DNA of 40,426 nt from Paracoccaceae bacterium. Its GTDB lineage: Bacteria > Pseudomonadota > Alphaproteobacteria > Rhodobacterales > Rhodobacteraceae. Below, one piece after another: positions 16,671 through 25,649 of this stretch. A program made the position numbers and the translations under genes. The notes under the pieces are model-generated. The model was given only the letters and a program-made list of their open reading frames with translations. It was not told the DNA's origin and searched no databases. Location of the stretch: NCBI GenBank assembly GCA_024742575.1, contig JANSYF010000031.1, positions 1-40,426 on the forward strand, given 5' to 3'. The number at the start of each line of letters is the position of its first letter. Position 1 is the first letter of the stretch.

Positions 16671-17438
16671 TTATTCGGCGATGAAGCGCTTCATGACTTC
16701 GGCTTCTTGCGTTTCCATTTGATCCCGGGCCATTTCCATATGGTTACGCATGGTAAGGCGCGCACTGTCGGCGTCCCCCCGTCGCAACGCTGAAATAAGG
16801 TCAACCTGGTGCTGGCGGCCTGTGCGCCAGAGCGTATGGTTGGGCGTTGCATAGAGCCGCTTGTAGACCGTCAGATCCGTCAAGATTTGGGCCATGAAGC
16901 CAATGAAAAAACCAAGCAGCGCATTGCTACCGAAATCCGACAAGCGGGCGTGGAACCTGAGGGACGCAACATGCTGACGACGTTCTTCCTCTGCATCAGC
17001 GGCAGGATGGGCATAGTCCTCCATGATGTCCGCAAGCTCTGCGAGTTGCTTCGCGGACAAGCGCCCGGCAAGACTGGCCGCCAGTTCGGGTTCAAGGGCG
17101 ATCCGGACTTGGTAGATGTCGTCGATTGTCACATCACGGAAGTAGAAGTAATTCGCCAGTAGTGCCGCGGCCCGGTCGCGCGTCACCGCGCCAACAAAGC
17201 TGCCGCCGCCCGGGCCAGTCTTGGTTTCTACCAACCCCTGTGCCTGCAAAAGACGCATCGCCTCGCGGATGGTGCCTTTGGACATTCCGAAGCGCTCAAT
17301 CAGCTCAGCCTCTCCGGGAAGTCGGTCGCCTGGTTGCAGTCCCCGTTCCACAACCCAATCCTTGATCTCTTCCGCAACGCGCAAGGGACGCGACCGCCGG
17401 GATCGGGTTTTGTTTTCATTGGATGCGCTGCCGGACAT
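16671..17438 (-). CDS. GntR-family regulator (FadR/FCD type)
   Basis: This 255-aa repressor has an N-terminal winged helix (PLRVAEEIKDWVVERGLQPG, DRLPGEAELIERFGMSKGTI, REAMRLLQAQGLVETKTGPG) and a C-terminal FCD-type ligand domain. That domain shows DIYQVRIALEPELAASLAG and metal-ligand-like histidines in SLRFHARL and HQVDLISALRRGD. ATG at 17438 (MSGSASNENK) is preferred: a longer frame to 17582 would place the operator palindrome inside the gene and add a non-family N-terminus. The palindrome at 17490-17505 lies 52 bp upstream, consistent with autorepression. The same site precedes the peptide importer and DUF1028 genes. The effector is probably the imported compound or a metabolite. Confidence 0.88.
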   Translation of the reverse strand: MSGSASNENKTRSRRSRPLRVAEEIKDWVVERGLQPGDRLPGEAELIERFGMSKGTIREAMRLLQAQGLVETKTGPGGGSFVGAVTRDRAAALLANYFYFRDVTIDDIYQVRIALEPELAASLAGRLSAKQLAELADIMEDYAHPAADAEEERRQHVASLRFHARLSDFGSNALLGFFIGFMAQILTDLTVYKRLYATPNHTLWRTGRQHQVDLISALRRGDADSARLTMRNHMEMARDQMETQEAEVMKRFIAE

Positions 17439-17489
17439 ATTCTTATTCTCGATCTGGGCCAAAATCGCGATGTGCTCGAGAAGAAACCC

Positions 17490-17505
17490 ATTTATCATGA
17501 TAAAT
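17490..17505. promoter_or_regulatory. GntR operator copy 3 (autoregulatory)
   Basis: ATTTATCATGATAAAT is a perfect 16-bp palindrome identical to the core of the 15926 site, upstream of gntR and about 130 bp from the divergent EamA gene, which may also be controlled. Confidence 0.7.
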
Positions 17506-17635
17506 ACAAGTTCAATGTGACACACAAAGGGGGCCACAAGGCTCCACAGCAGTCCATGCCAATGTCGCATATAGGTGATCAAAGCCCGAACCGGGACGCT
17601 ACCCTATCAGGAAACACTTCTTTGACTGGCCAAAC

Positions 17636-18553
17636 ATGACGTCTATATCGCCTCATTCGTCCAGATCGGATGCCCAAAAACACGGCGTCTTCTTTGTTTT
17701 TGCGGCTGGCGTTTTGTGGTCAACTGTCGGACTGGGCATACGTCTGATCGAAGATGCCGTCGTGTGGCAGATACTGCTATATCGATCGATCAGCATGTCG
17801 CTGTTCCTCTACGTGCTCATTCGAGTTCGGTCGGGCGAAAGCCCTTTTGTTCAGATACGTCGCATTGGTGCTCCAGCCGTCATCGCTGGGCTTGCGCTGG
17901 TCGCGGCCTATTCCGGCGGGATCTACGCGATTCAAAACACCTCGGTCGCGAACGCCATGCTGCTTTTTGCGACGGCACCTTTCATGGCGGCGGTGCTAGG
18001 TTGGGTCGTGTTGCGAGAACCCGTCCGCACTGCGACTTGGGTGGCAACGGCGGTGGCAATTGGCGGAATCGCAATTATGGTTGCCGACAAGTCAGGAAGC
18101 GTGGTTCTAAAGGGCAGTCTTGCTGCGCTAGGGTCTGCATTCGGGTTCGCCGTCTTCACCGTGGCGCTGCGATGGGGACGCACGGGTGAAATGCTTCCAG
18201 CGGTTTTTCTGTCAGGTCTCTTGGCGATCGCTATAACAATGGCGATTTGTCTTGCTCTCGGGCTCTCTGTCTTTCTAAGCCTAAATGACGGCGGCATTGC
18301 CACGGGTATGGGGGTATTCCAGGTCGGCGCAGGTCTGATCCTTTACACACTGGGTTCACGCAGCCTCCCCGCAGCAGAGCTTGCATTGTTATCATTGGCC
18401 GAAGTTCTGCTCGGCCCGCTTTGGGTCTGGCTGTTTCTTGGGGAAACCGCGAGTATTTACACATTGATCGGAGGCGCAATTCTGCTTGCGGCCATCGCCG
18501 GCAATGCGCTGTCAGGCAAACGACGAAAACCACCACCGATCATTGCCCCTTAG
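17636..18553 (+). CDS. EamA/DMT-family transporter
   Basis: This 305-aa inner-membrane protein has about ten hydrophobic spans in two EamA repeats, the first roughly 18-140 (GVFFVFAAGVLWSTVGLGIR; VANAMLLFATAPFMAAVLGW) and the second 155-290 (LAALGSAFGFAVFTVALRWG; AELALLSLAEVLLGPLWVW). It ends in a basic tail. Members export or import amino acids, metabolites or drugs. The substrate is unknown. It is divergent from gntR with a GntR-type palindrome in between, so it may belong to the same regulon as the peptide importer. The Shine-Dalgarno is weak. Confidence 0.85.
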   Translation: MTSISPHSSRSDAQKHGVFFVFAAGVLWSTVGLGIRLIEDAVVWQILLYRSISMSLFLYVLIRVRSGESPFVQIRRIGAPAVIAGLALVAAYSGGIYAIQNTSVANAMLLFATAPFMAAVLGWVVLREPVRTATWVATAVAIGGIAIMVADKSGSVVLKGSLAALGSAFGFAVFTVALRWGRTGEMLPAVFLSGLLAIAITMAICLALGLSVFLSLNDGGIATGMGVFQVGAGLILYTLGSRSLPAAELALLSLAEVLLGPLWVWLFLGETASIYTLIGGAILLAAIAGNALSGKRRKPPPIIAP

Positions 18554-18688
18554 TATCGGGACCCGTGTTCTACTTGAGCATAAAGCTGAACATTGCCTCC
18601 GGGCCGATGGCGGCACAGGACAAAGAACGTCTAAGTGCAGTATCTTAGTGTTAACTCCACAAGGCGCATGGCAAATGGTGGCTTTGCT

Positions 18689-19714
18689 TCACGTACGGCC
18701 GTTTACTCCAGCCAGAACCGCAGAAAGATTGGAGCCGAGCGCATCGGAAAGATATCCTCCTTCCTGAATAAGGACGAGAGGAATACCCGCATACGCGAGC
18801 CGAGCACCAATGCGCCTGAAACCGGCTTCGGTGATGGCAAGTCCTTTGAACGGATCATCAATCGATGCGTCCAACCCAAGGGCAACGACAATACAGTCCG
18901 CCCCAAACGCATGAACGCGACGCATCGCGATATCTAGCGTCTTGAGATAGGCATCGTCCCCCGTCCCACGCGGTAGGGGAAGGTTGATATTGGATCCCAA
19001 TCCATCGCCCTCACCGCGTTCATGAGAATGCCCCCAGAAGAATGGGTAGAACCTTGCAGGATCGGCGTGGATCGAGACCGTAAGGATATCGCTGCGGTGA
19101 TAGAAAATGCCTTGTGTTCCGTTTCCGTGGTGCACGTCAACATCAAGGATCGCCGGTCGAAACCCTTTGGTTCGCAGGCGTTCAGCGGCAATTGCGGAAT
19201 TGTTCAGAAAGCAGAACCCGCCAGCAAGGTCGGCAAAAGCGTGATGTCCCGGTGGCCGAGATAATGCGTAAACGCCGGTTTCTCCGCCGGTCACCAGATC
19301 GGCTGCGGTAATTGCGGTCTGCGCAGACCAATAGGCCGATTCCCAAGTGTGCTCGGAAATCGGACATGCAGTATCCGCTTGGTGAAATCCTGCTTGCCCG
19401 ATTGCAGATTTCGGATAACTATCAGTGCGATTTGCTGGATGGATGTTCGGGATGACCTCGGGTGCTGCACCTTCGATCCGGCGCCAGCGGGCATGTATCG
19501 TCTCAAGGAAAGTCAAGTATTCCGCGCTGTGGACAGCAGCGATGGGTCCCAGTCCGGCATCGAAAGGCGGTCCGAAATTATAGCCGGATTGTTCCGCTGC
19601 AGATCTAAGCACATCGATCCGTGCGGGCTGTTCTGGACTACGAGACACCACGCCGTTCGCCATGAAATTCTGCGGGTCGTGCTTGCGCTGCCGATCGTCC
19701 AGTATCGCCTTCAT
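18689..19714 (-). CDS. Acetylpolyamine amidohydrolase-like deacetylase (HDAC family)
   Basis: This 341-aa arginase/deacetylase-fold enzyme has the same length I recall for the Mycoplana ramosa acetylpolyamine amidohydrolase. Catalytic features are visible: RPPGHH with His157/His158, the zinc ligands Asp193 and His195 in DVDVHHGNG, Asp282 in GLDASIDDP, and the transition-state Tyr321 in EGGYLSDAL. It would remove acetyl groups from acetylated amines (acetylputrescine, acetylspermidine or similar). It is the last gene of the leftward importer/aminotransferase/BKACE operon, and its start overlaps the GNAT stop by 4 nt. This context points to an N-acetylated amine or amino acid as substrate, but that specificity is inference. 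Confidence 0.88.
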   Translation of the reverse strand: MKAILDDRQRKHDPQNFMANGVVSRSPEQPARIDVLRSAAEQSGYNFGPPFDAGLGPIAAVHSAEYLTFLETIHARWRRIEGAAPEVIPNIHPANRTDSYPKSAIGQAGFHQADTACPISEHTWESAYWSAQTAITAADLVTGGETGVYALSRPPGHHAFADLAGGFCFLNNSAIAAERLRTKGFRPAILDVDVHHGNGTQGIFYHRSDILTVSIHADPARFYPFFWGHSHERGEGDGLGSNINLPLPRGTGDDAYLKTLDIAMRRVHAFGADCIVVALGLDASIDDPFKGLAITEAGFRRIGARLAYAGIPLVLIQEGGYLSDALGSNLSAVLAGVNGRT

Positions 19715-20193
19715 TTTTGTCCTCGTATATTTTGAAACGCCTGCCCGGTTAGAACCATAGTGGTTTCCGCTTCAACCGGTTCAAATCCAAGTGCGTTGTA
19801 AAGAGCACGGGCGCGTGTGTTGTCGGGATAAACCGCAAGGCGCATGAAACACGCCCCCCAAAGATCGGCTGCCGTTTCAGCCGCATTCTGCAAAAGCGCC
19901 GGGCCCAAACCATTGCCGCGTTCGACGCTGTCGACCCAGAGGTCGGACACGTACATACCAGCCCCCCCGCGAACGGTCGAAAAGACGGGTGAGAAAAGAA
20001 CGACACCACTTGGGCCAATAGGGCCATCTGCGATCTGCGCCCATGCCGCTTGGGGTGCACAGAAGAGCGCCTTTTCCAACGCGTCCATGTTTGCGCGATA
20101 TGCGTCACCAAGGTGATGGGATAGCGCCTTAAGAGCCTGTTCCAAAGACGCTAAATCGCCATCTACCGCGGGCCTGATCTTGTGCGTTTGCAT
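19711..20193 (-). CDS. GNAT-family N-acetyltransferase
   Basis: This 160-aa single-domain acetyl-CoA-dependent acetyltransferase shows the beta4/alpha3 core with the pyrophosphate loop around VDSVERGNGLGPALLQNAAE (about 100-119) and the C-terminal ARALYNALGFEPVE motif. An N-terminal RPAVDGDLASLEQALKALSH segment is typical of amine or polyamine acetyltransferases of this family. It is encoded 3 nt after the BKACE gene and overlaps the deacetylase gene. An acetylase and a deacetylase in one operon could acetylate an intermediate for protection and later free it, or act on different compounds. Substrate unknown. Confidence 0.85.
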   Translation of the reverse strand: MQTHKIRPAVDGDLASLEQALKALSHHLGDAYRANMDALEKALFCAPQAAWAQIADGPIGPSGVVLFSPVFSTVRGGAGMYVSDLWVDSVERGNGLGPALLQNAAETAADLWGACFMRLAVYPDNTRARALYNALGFEPVEAETTMVLTGQAFQNIRGQK

Positions 20194-20196
20194 CGG

Positions 20197-21123
20197 TCAG
20201 ATCGCTGTTTGGTCCGCCCCTTTGAGGCCAAGCATCGCGCGGGCCTCGTCAGGGGTGGCTGGGTGGCGGCCCATGTCTTCGACAATCCGACGGATCTTTA
20301 TAACCTGATCGGCATTGCGTTCAGCAAGCTTGCCTTTCGAAATCATCAGGCTGTCTTCTAGACCGACGCGCACATGTCCACCCATCGCAGCCGCCATCGT
20401 CGCAAATGGGACCTGGTGACGACCTGCGGCAAGGACAGAGAACGCGAAATCCTGCCCGAATAGCTTGTCCGCGATACGTTTCATGTGACTGAGGTTCTCA
20501 GGGTCCGGGCCGATACCGCCCAGAACACCAAACACAAACTGTATGAAAAACGGTGGTTCAACGAGCCCCCGATCCGCAAAATGGCGAAGCATATAGAGGT
20601 GCCCGACATCGTAGCATTCGAATTCGAACCGTGCGCCACGGTCCGTCCCGAGATCCCGCAGGATTGTTGCGATATCACGCGGAGTGTTTTTGAAGACAAG
20701 GTCGTCGGTGCCTTCAAGAAACGGCTTTTCCCAAGCGTACTTCCATTCTGCAATGCGCTCTGCTGCCGGATAAAGTGCAAAGTTCATTGTGCCCATATTG
20801 AGCGAACACATCTCGGGTTCGGCGGCCATTGGCGCGGCAAGCCGGTCTTCAAGCGCCATAACTGCACTACCGCCCGTAGAGATGTTTATCACGGCGTCCG
20901 ACGCCCGCTTGATCTGCGGTAGAAAGGCCATGAAATGCGCCGGCGAAGCTGAAGGCTGCCCAGTTTCCGGATCGCGTGCATGCAGATGCAGGATGGCGGC
21001 ACCTGCTTGAGAGGCGTCGATGGCGTGTTGGCTTATCTCGTCAGCCGTGATGGGCAGATAAGGGGACATGGACGGGGTATGGATTGAGCCCGTGATCGCG
21101 CAAGAGATGATGATCTTTGACAT
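20197..21123 (-). CDS. BKACE-family beta-keto acid cleavage enzyme (second copy)
   Basis: This is a 308-aa, full-length BKACE. Motifs: IISCAITGSIHTPSMSPYLP with the family ITGS/HTP start, AILHLHARDPETGQPS with the zinc-binding HLHARD, INISTGGSAVM, MCSLNMGTMNF, FVFGVLGGIGPDPENL and VRVGLEDSL. The start at 21123 is chosen because the family begins at this methionine; the longer frame to 21249 overlaps the aminotransferase gene. The reaction would be beta-keto acid plus acetyl-CoA to acetoacetate plus acyl-CoA. It lies 11 nt downstream of a class III aminotransferase in the importer operon. It is clearly divergent from the 7760 paralogue in length and sequence, so the two probably act on different keto acids. 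Confidence 0.92.
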   Translation of the reverse strand: MSKIIISCAITGSIHTPSMSPYLPITADEISQHAIDASQAGAAILHLHARDPETGQPSASPAHFMAFLPQIKRASDAVINISTGGSAVMALEDRLAAPMAAEPEMCSLNMGTMNFALYPAAERIAEWKYAWEKPFLEGTDDLVFKNTPRDIATILRDLGTDRGARFEFECYDVGHLYMLRHFADRGLVEPPFFIQFVFGVLGGIGPDPENLSHMKRIADKLFGQDFAFSVLAAGRHQVPFATMAAAMGGHVRVGLEDSLMISKGKLAERNADQVIKIRRIVEDMGRHPATPDEARAMLGLKGADQTAI

Positions 21124-21134
21124 GGCCCGGCCTT

Positions 21135-22487
21135 TCACACGGTTTCTTTGGAGACTGGTGCGATCTCTTCGGCGTATCGTGATAGCGCGTTGTCCAGCAG
21201 GTGCATGATCTCGTCGATCTGGGGTGCCGTGACGATGAGCGGAGGGCAAATCAGGAAATGATCGCCCTCATGCCCCCCGCGCGTGCGCCGGGAATAGATG
21301 ATGAGACCTAGCTCATAAGCGATCTCAACAAGGCGAGAATGCGCGTCCCACTTTTTCGGGAGGGGTTGCATGGTTTCGCGATCGGCAACTAGTTCGAACG
21401 CCAAGAGCAAGCCCTTGCCACGTACGTCGCCGATGAACGGATAACGGTCCATGAGGCGGTTCAGTTTGGCCTTGAGCACGTCCCCCATTCGGGCGGCGTT
21501 TTCTATCAGGTTTTGTTCTTCCAACTCTTCAAGCACCGCCAGACCGGCCGAACAGGCCAACGGATTGCCGGCGTAGGTGAACCCATGCTGAAAACCGCCG
21601 GCATCTAGCACCGGATCGACCAAGCGCGCACCCGCAACAATTGCCCCCAAGGGCGCGTAGCCCGCGCCGAAACCCTTGGACAGAGCCACGATGTCGGGCG
21701 TGATACCCCAATGCTCTGCCGCGAGAAATTTACCAGTACGGCCCGCGCCCGACATGACCTCATCGTAGATCAACAGCACACCGTAAGCATCGCAGATCTC
21801 GCGGATGCGGGTATAGTAGCTGTCAGGCGCAACCAGTGCGCCCGTCGACGCGCCGCCGATGGGTTCCATCAAAAAGGCAAGAACAGTTTCGGGACCAGCC
21901 GCCTTAATTTCCTCACGCAGAAGTTCCGCGTATCGTATCCCGCGCTCTTCTTCACTCAATGAGTCGCGATCAAGGTAGGTCGTGGGTGTCGCGATTTTGG
22001 GCATGCCTTCCATCATAGGCGCGAAGGGTTCGCGAAGCGGATCATACCCAGTAAGGTCCAGTGCACCAAAGGTGCAGCCGTGATAAGACGGAAACCGTGA
22101 AATGACCTTGTGCCGGGTTCCTTGCCCCGTGGCGAGGGCGTATTGGCGCGCCAGCTTTACCGCGCTCTCAACGGCCTCGGACCCTCCGGACACAAAGAAC
22201 ACACGGTCCAGCCCGTCAGGCGTCATCGCGACTGTCTTGGCGGCAAGGTCTTCGGACGGGTGGGTTCTGAAATGCAGGCGATACCCAAAGGTCGCCTTGT
22301 CCATCTGCGCTTTCATCTTCGCCAAAACGCGTGGGTTCGAATGCCCTATGTTCGACACCATGGCCCCCGAGGAGGCATCTATATAGCGCTTGCCGCTTTC
22401 ATCGAAGAGATAGACCCCTTCGCCTCGATCCAAAAAGGGCCTTGGGTTGCGTGTCTGGTAAAACAGATAGGACTGGGTGTCCGTCAT
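21135..22487 (-). CDS. Class III PLP-dependent aminotransferase (second copy)
   Basis: This 450-aa fold-type I enzyme has [20 protein letters not shown] (about 97-116), [36 protein letters not shown] with Asp242, and [12 protein letters not shown] with the PLP lysine at 271. The family includes beta-alanine, omega-amino acid and diamine aminotransferases, acting in the cytoplasm. Its start overlaps the ABC ATPase stop by 4 nt and it is followed after 11 nt by a BKACE. The arrangement importer - aminotransferase - BKACE implies conversion of an imported beta-amino acid or diamine product into a beta-keto acid. Confidence 0.9.
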   Translation of the reverse strand: MTDTQSYLFYQTRNPRPFLDRGEGVYLFDESGKRYIDASSGAMVSNIGHSNPRVLAKMKAQMDKATFGYRLHFRTHPSEDLAAKTVAMTPDGLDRVFFVSGGSEAVESAVKLARQYALATGQGTRHKVISRFPSYHGCTFGALDLTGYDPLREPFAPMMEGMPKIATPTTYLDRDSLSEEERGIRYAELLREEIKAAGPETVLAFLMEPIGGASTGALVAPDSYYTRIREICDAYGVLLIYDEVMSGAGRTGKFLAAEHWGITPDIVALSKGFGAGYAPLGAIVAGARLVDPVLDAGGFQHGFTYAGNPLACSAGLAVLEELEEQNLIENAARMGDVLKAKLNRLMDRYPFIGDVRGKGLLLAFELVADRETMQPLPKKWDAHSRLVEIAYELGLIIYSRRTRGGHEGDHFLICPPLIVTAPQIDEIMHLLDNALSRYAEEIAPVSKETV

Positions 22488-23254
22488 TTTGCACCTTCCA
22501 GATGCTTGCGCAGAAATGCGCGGGTGCGGTCTTTTTCGGGGTTCTTGAACACCACTTCGGGGGGACCCTCTTCGACAACGACGCCTTGATCCATAAACAG
22601 GACGCGGTCGCAGACCGAAGCGGCGAAATCCATCTCGTGGGTGACGATGATCATGGTCATATGCTCTTCAGCGAGCTTTTTCATGACCTGATTCACCTCG
22701 TCTACCAATTCCGGATCAAGAGCGGATGTCGCCTCGTCAAACAGCATCAGCTTTGGTTCCATCGCCAAGGCGCGGGCGATCGCAACGCGCTGTTTCTGCC
22801 CGCCTGATAGCTGTGAGGGGTAATAGTCAATCCGTTCGAGCATCCCAACCTTGTCCAGCTGCTCATTTGCTAGCGCATCCGCCTGTTGGTTGGACAAACC
22901 CTTTAGCATTTTGGGTGCCATCGTGACATTTTCACGGGCAGTCATATGCGGGAACAGATTGAAATGCTGAAAAACCATTCCAATCTTCTGGCGCATCTCG
23001 TTGATGTGTTTTTCGTACTGACGGAACGGCAAGGACTTGTTCACTTGGACACCGTCCAGCCAGACCTCGCCCCGCGTGAGTGGGTCCAGATCGTTGATCG
23101 CGCGCAGTAAGGTGGACTTGCCAGAACCGGAGGGCCCGATGATGGCAACGATCTGCCCGCGTTCCACGGTCAGGCTGATGTCTTTCAGCACCTCCAAAGT
23201 GCCAAAGGATTTCTGCGCGTGGCGGACTTGGACGAAGTTCGAGTGATCTGTCAT
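22484..23254 (-). CDS. Polar amino acid ABC transporter ATP-binding protein
   Basis: This 256-aa GlnQ/HisP-type ATPase has Walker [14 protein letters not shown]-loop [11 protein letters not shown], signature [16 protein letters not shown], Walker [15 protein letters not shown] and H-loop VTHEM. An extra stretch of about 10 residues between LDGVQVN and RQKIGMV ([14 protein letters not shown]) is seen in some subfamily members. It is a cytoplasmic subunit of the importer whose permeases and SBP are encoded just upstream. Its stop overlaps the aminotransferase start. Confidence 0.93.
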   Translation of the reverse strand: MTDHSNFVQVRHAQKSFGTLEVLKDISLTVERGQIVAIIGPSGSGKSTLLRAINDLDPLTRGEVWLDGVQVNKSLPFRQYEKHINEMRQKIGMVFQHFNLFPHMTARENVTMAPKMLKGLSNQQADALANEQLDKVGMLERIDYYPSQLSGGQKQRVAIARALAMEPKLMLFDEATSALDPELVDEVNQVMKKLAEEHMTMIIVTHEMDFAASVCDRVLFMDQGVVVEEGPPEVVFKNPEKDRTRAFLRKHLEGAK

Positions 23255-23269
23255 TGGCGGCCTCCGGGC

Positions 23270-23926
23270 TCAGCGCGAAAGTGCAATGCGGCGCTCGATC
23301 TTGCGCTGCACCCACTCCATGCCAAGGTTGATGACGTAATAGAACGCAGCCGCGAGAATGTAGAATTCGAACGGCCGATAGGATGCGCCGATAGCGCGCT
23401 GTGCCGACAGCGTTAATTCGCTGACACCAATGACCGACACAAGCGCGCTGTCCTTAAGCAAGGCAATCATGTTGTTGCCGATCGGCGGGATCACAGCGCG
23501 CACGGCTTGTGGCACTATAACCTTTCGCAGTGCTTGACCACGGCTAAGACCTACCGTGCGTGCCGCCTCCATCTGGCCTTTATCGACGGACAGGATCGCT
23601 GTCTGGATCAGTTCGGAATTGTAGACGGCGAAGTGCAGGCCAAGCCCGATCACACCTGCAACAAAGGCTGGCAGATCGACACCAATCTGCACCAAACCAA
23701 AATAGATCAGGAACAGCTGCAAAAGCAGCGGAGTGCCCATGAATATCCATTCGAACAAACGAAAAGGGAGCCTGATCACCGCAGGCGCATAGAGAGCGAT
23801 CACGGCAAAAAAGATGCCGCCAAAAAAACTGAGCAACGCAGCAGCGACTGTTATTGCAATCGTCCAGAGACAACCAAGCAGAATGATGTCGATATATTTG
23901 GGGATGACCGTAAAATCGAGACCCAT
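23270..23926 (-). CDS. Polar amino acid ABC transporter permease
   Basis: This 218-aa HisM/GlnP-type permease has the EAA motif DKGQMEAARTVGLSRGQALRK near residues 114-132, followed by the conserved VIVPQAVRAVIPPIGNN. About five membrane spans are seen. It pairs with the permease 12 nt upstream and probably forms a heterodimer, as both are retained. Confidence 0.92.
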   Translation of the reverse strand: MGLDFTVIPKYIDIILLGCLWTIAITVAAALLSFFGGIFFAVIALYAPAVIRLPFRLFEWIFMGTPLLLQLFLIYFGLVQIGVDLPAFVAGVIGLGLHFAVYNSELIQTAILSVDKGQMEAARTVGLSRGQALRKVIVPQAVRAVIPPIGNNMIALLKDSALVSVIGVSELTLSAQRAIGASYRPFEFYILAAAFYYVINLGMEWVQRKIERRIALSR

Positions 23927-23938
23927 GACGCCGTCCCC

Positions 23939-24586
23939 TCAGTTGATCTGCACTCGGCGGTCAAGCCATGCCACAGCTCGTCCGGTTACATAGATGATGA
24001 TCATGTAAAGAATCCCGGCGAGCAGGAACATCTCGAACGGTTTGTAGGTCGACCCGATGTAGCGCTGCGCGGTGTAGGTCAGTTCAACCACAGAGATCGC
24101 AGCGACCAACGCGGTGGCTTTGATCAACATGTTCAGATTCACCCCCAAGGGCCGCACCATAAGCCGAGCGGCTTGAGGTAAAATGATCTTATGCATCGCC
24201 TGCCAACGGCTCAGACCAAGTGTCCGTGCCGCCTCTTTCTGCCCCTTGTCGATAGAGATAATGGCACCGCGGATCGTTTCCGTCATATACGCACCGGCAT
24301 TGATACCAAGACCGATCACACCAGCCTGGAAGGCATCCAGTTGGATACCAATCTGGGGGCCGCCAAAATAAAGAATGAAGAGTTGGATCAGAGCGGGCGT
24401 TCCACGAAAGACGCTGACATAAGCAGCCCCGACAAAGCGCGCGACGGCAAACCGGGACAGGCGAGCGGCCGCGCCCAGTGCCCCGCAAGCGAGGCCCAAA
24501 AACGCTGTGAGAACCGACAAAAGAATTGTGATCCCCGCGGCCTCGATGAAAAACGGATAGACCCTGAGCATCAGGTCAAAATCCAT
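23939..24586 (-). CDS. Polar amino acid ABC transporter permease
   Basis: This 215-aa inner-membrane subunit has the EAA loop DKGQKEAARTLGLSRWQAMHK followed by IILPQAARLMVRPLGVN, and FRGTPALIQLFILYFG earlier, all standard for the HisMQ family. ATG at 24586 follows AAGGAAAACCTGAC, so the longer frame to 24619 is not used. It is separated from the SBP gene by 180 nt containing a hairpin. It is a sister of the next permease. Confidence 0.92.
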   Translation of the reverse strand: MDFDLMLRVYPFFIEAAGITILLSVLTAFLGLACGALGAAARLSRFAVARFVGAAYVSVFRGTPALIQLFILYFGGPQIGIQLDAFQAGVIGLGINAGAYMTETIRGAIISIDKGQKEAARTLGLSRWQAMHKIILPQAARLMVRPLGVNLNMLIKATALVAAISVVELTYTAQRYIGSTYKPFEMFLLAGILYMIIIYVTGRAVAWLDRRVQIN

Positions 24587-24635
24587 GTCAGGTTTTCCTT
24601 GCTGATGTGGTGCGCCCAAATGCGCTGCTACTGCG

Positions 24636-24665
24636 GAACACCCGGCACCACGGCACCGGATGTTC
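24636..24665 (-). promoter_or_regulatory. Intra-operon stem-loop after the SBP gene
   Basis: GAACATCCGG and CCGGGTGTTC (minus strand) make a 10-bp stem with one G-T pair over a 10-nt loop, between the SBP stop and the first permease. No T-run follows on this strand. It is a likely mRNA-stabilising or partial-termination element giving SBP excess. Confidence 0.55.
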
Positions 24666-24765
24666 TTTTAACGTCAAAGCCGCTTAGGCGTTATGCACTG
24701 GCAATTCGCCCAGCGCTTCAAACCGTCATGACCCTGACAAGAGAGGTAGAAACCCGCGAAAGATC

Positions 24766-25542
24766 TTAGCGGATATCCGCGCCAATCCACTCTTCAGCGA
24801 GTTCGAGATAGGTTCCGTCTTCCATCATGGCATCTAACGCCGCCTGCATGGCTGCCGCCAGTTCAGGATTGCCTTCGCGGATTGCGATGCCAGCGCCAAA
24901 AGGTTCGGTCGTCGGGTCGGCAAACATCTCAAATTCCTGACCTTTTTCGCCCATGGCGAGAATCGCAGCGATTGAGTCGTTGACGATCGCATCGACGCGG
25001 CCATTCTCAAGCTCCAGCAGCAACTCTGGCAAGCCTTTGTAGGTGTTGATGTCGTAGCCCTTTTCACGCGCCCAACCTTCGTGGGTTTCGCCAAGGGTCA
25101 GACCGACTTTGACACCTTCGAGATCCTCAAGACTGGCAATGCCCGAACCCGGTTGCGTAAAAATTGCGCGTTTGTCGGAATAATAGGGGCCCACGAAGTC
25201 TACGACCTCGTCCCGCTCCTCGGTGATCGTCATCGAACCGACAATTGCGTCGTACTTATTGGCCAGCAGCCCGCCGATGATTCCGTCCCACGCGGTCGTC
25301 ACGATCTCGACTTCAAGACCCATGCGCTTGGCGATCTCGGCGCCCACCGCCGGGTCAAAACCCACCACTTCGTTTTGATCATTAACAAAGTTGAAAGGAG
25401 GGTAAGCACCGGACATCGCGATGCGGATAACACCTTTTTCCTTAAGTGTTTCAAGCTCTTCAGCAGCTGCCATGTGAATACCCATGGCAGCAAGGCCTGT
25501 GGCAAGAACAGCGGATTTTAGAAACGTGCGGCGAAGTTTCAT
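24766..25542 (-). CDS. Polar amino acid ABC transporter substrate-binding protein
   Basis: This 258-aa family-3 SBP has a signal peptide containing a twin-arginine motif (LRRTFLKSAVLATGLAAMG), so Tat export is plausible. Mature domain motifs: IRIAMSGAYPPFNFVNDQNE, VGFDPAVGAEIAKRMG, WDGIIGGLLANKYDAIVGSM and GVKVGLTLGETHEGWAR. ATG at 25542 follows GGAGATAAGA, which decides the start over the upstream in-frame codons. It is the first gene of an eight-gene leftward operon and is divergent from a LysR regulator. The ligand is unknown. The ligand-pocket arginine typical of alpha-amino-acid binders cannot be assigned with certainty by eye. Confidence 0.92.
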   Translation of the reverse strand: MKLRRTFLKSAVLATGLAAMGIHMAAAEELETLKEKGVIRIAMSGAYPPFNFVNDQNEVVGFDPAVGAEIAKRMGLEVEIVTTAWDGIIGGLLANKYDAIVGSMTITEERDEVVDFVGPYYSDKRAIFTQPGSGIASLEDLEGVKVGLTLGETHEGWAREKGYDINTYKGLPELLLELENGRVDAIVNDSIAAILAMGEKGQEFEMFADPTTEPFGAGIAIREGNPELAAAMQAALDAMMEDGTYLELAEEWIGADIR

Positions 25543-25649
25543 TCTTATCTCCATGTTGGTTATCTCGTGCCCGGATTTTCTCGGGTCATCGTTAGCGGAT
25601 TGAACCACTTGTAAAAATTCTTGCATGTGCGTGTATATCGCGCAAATAG

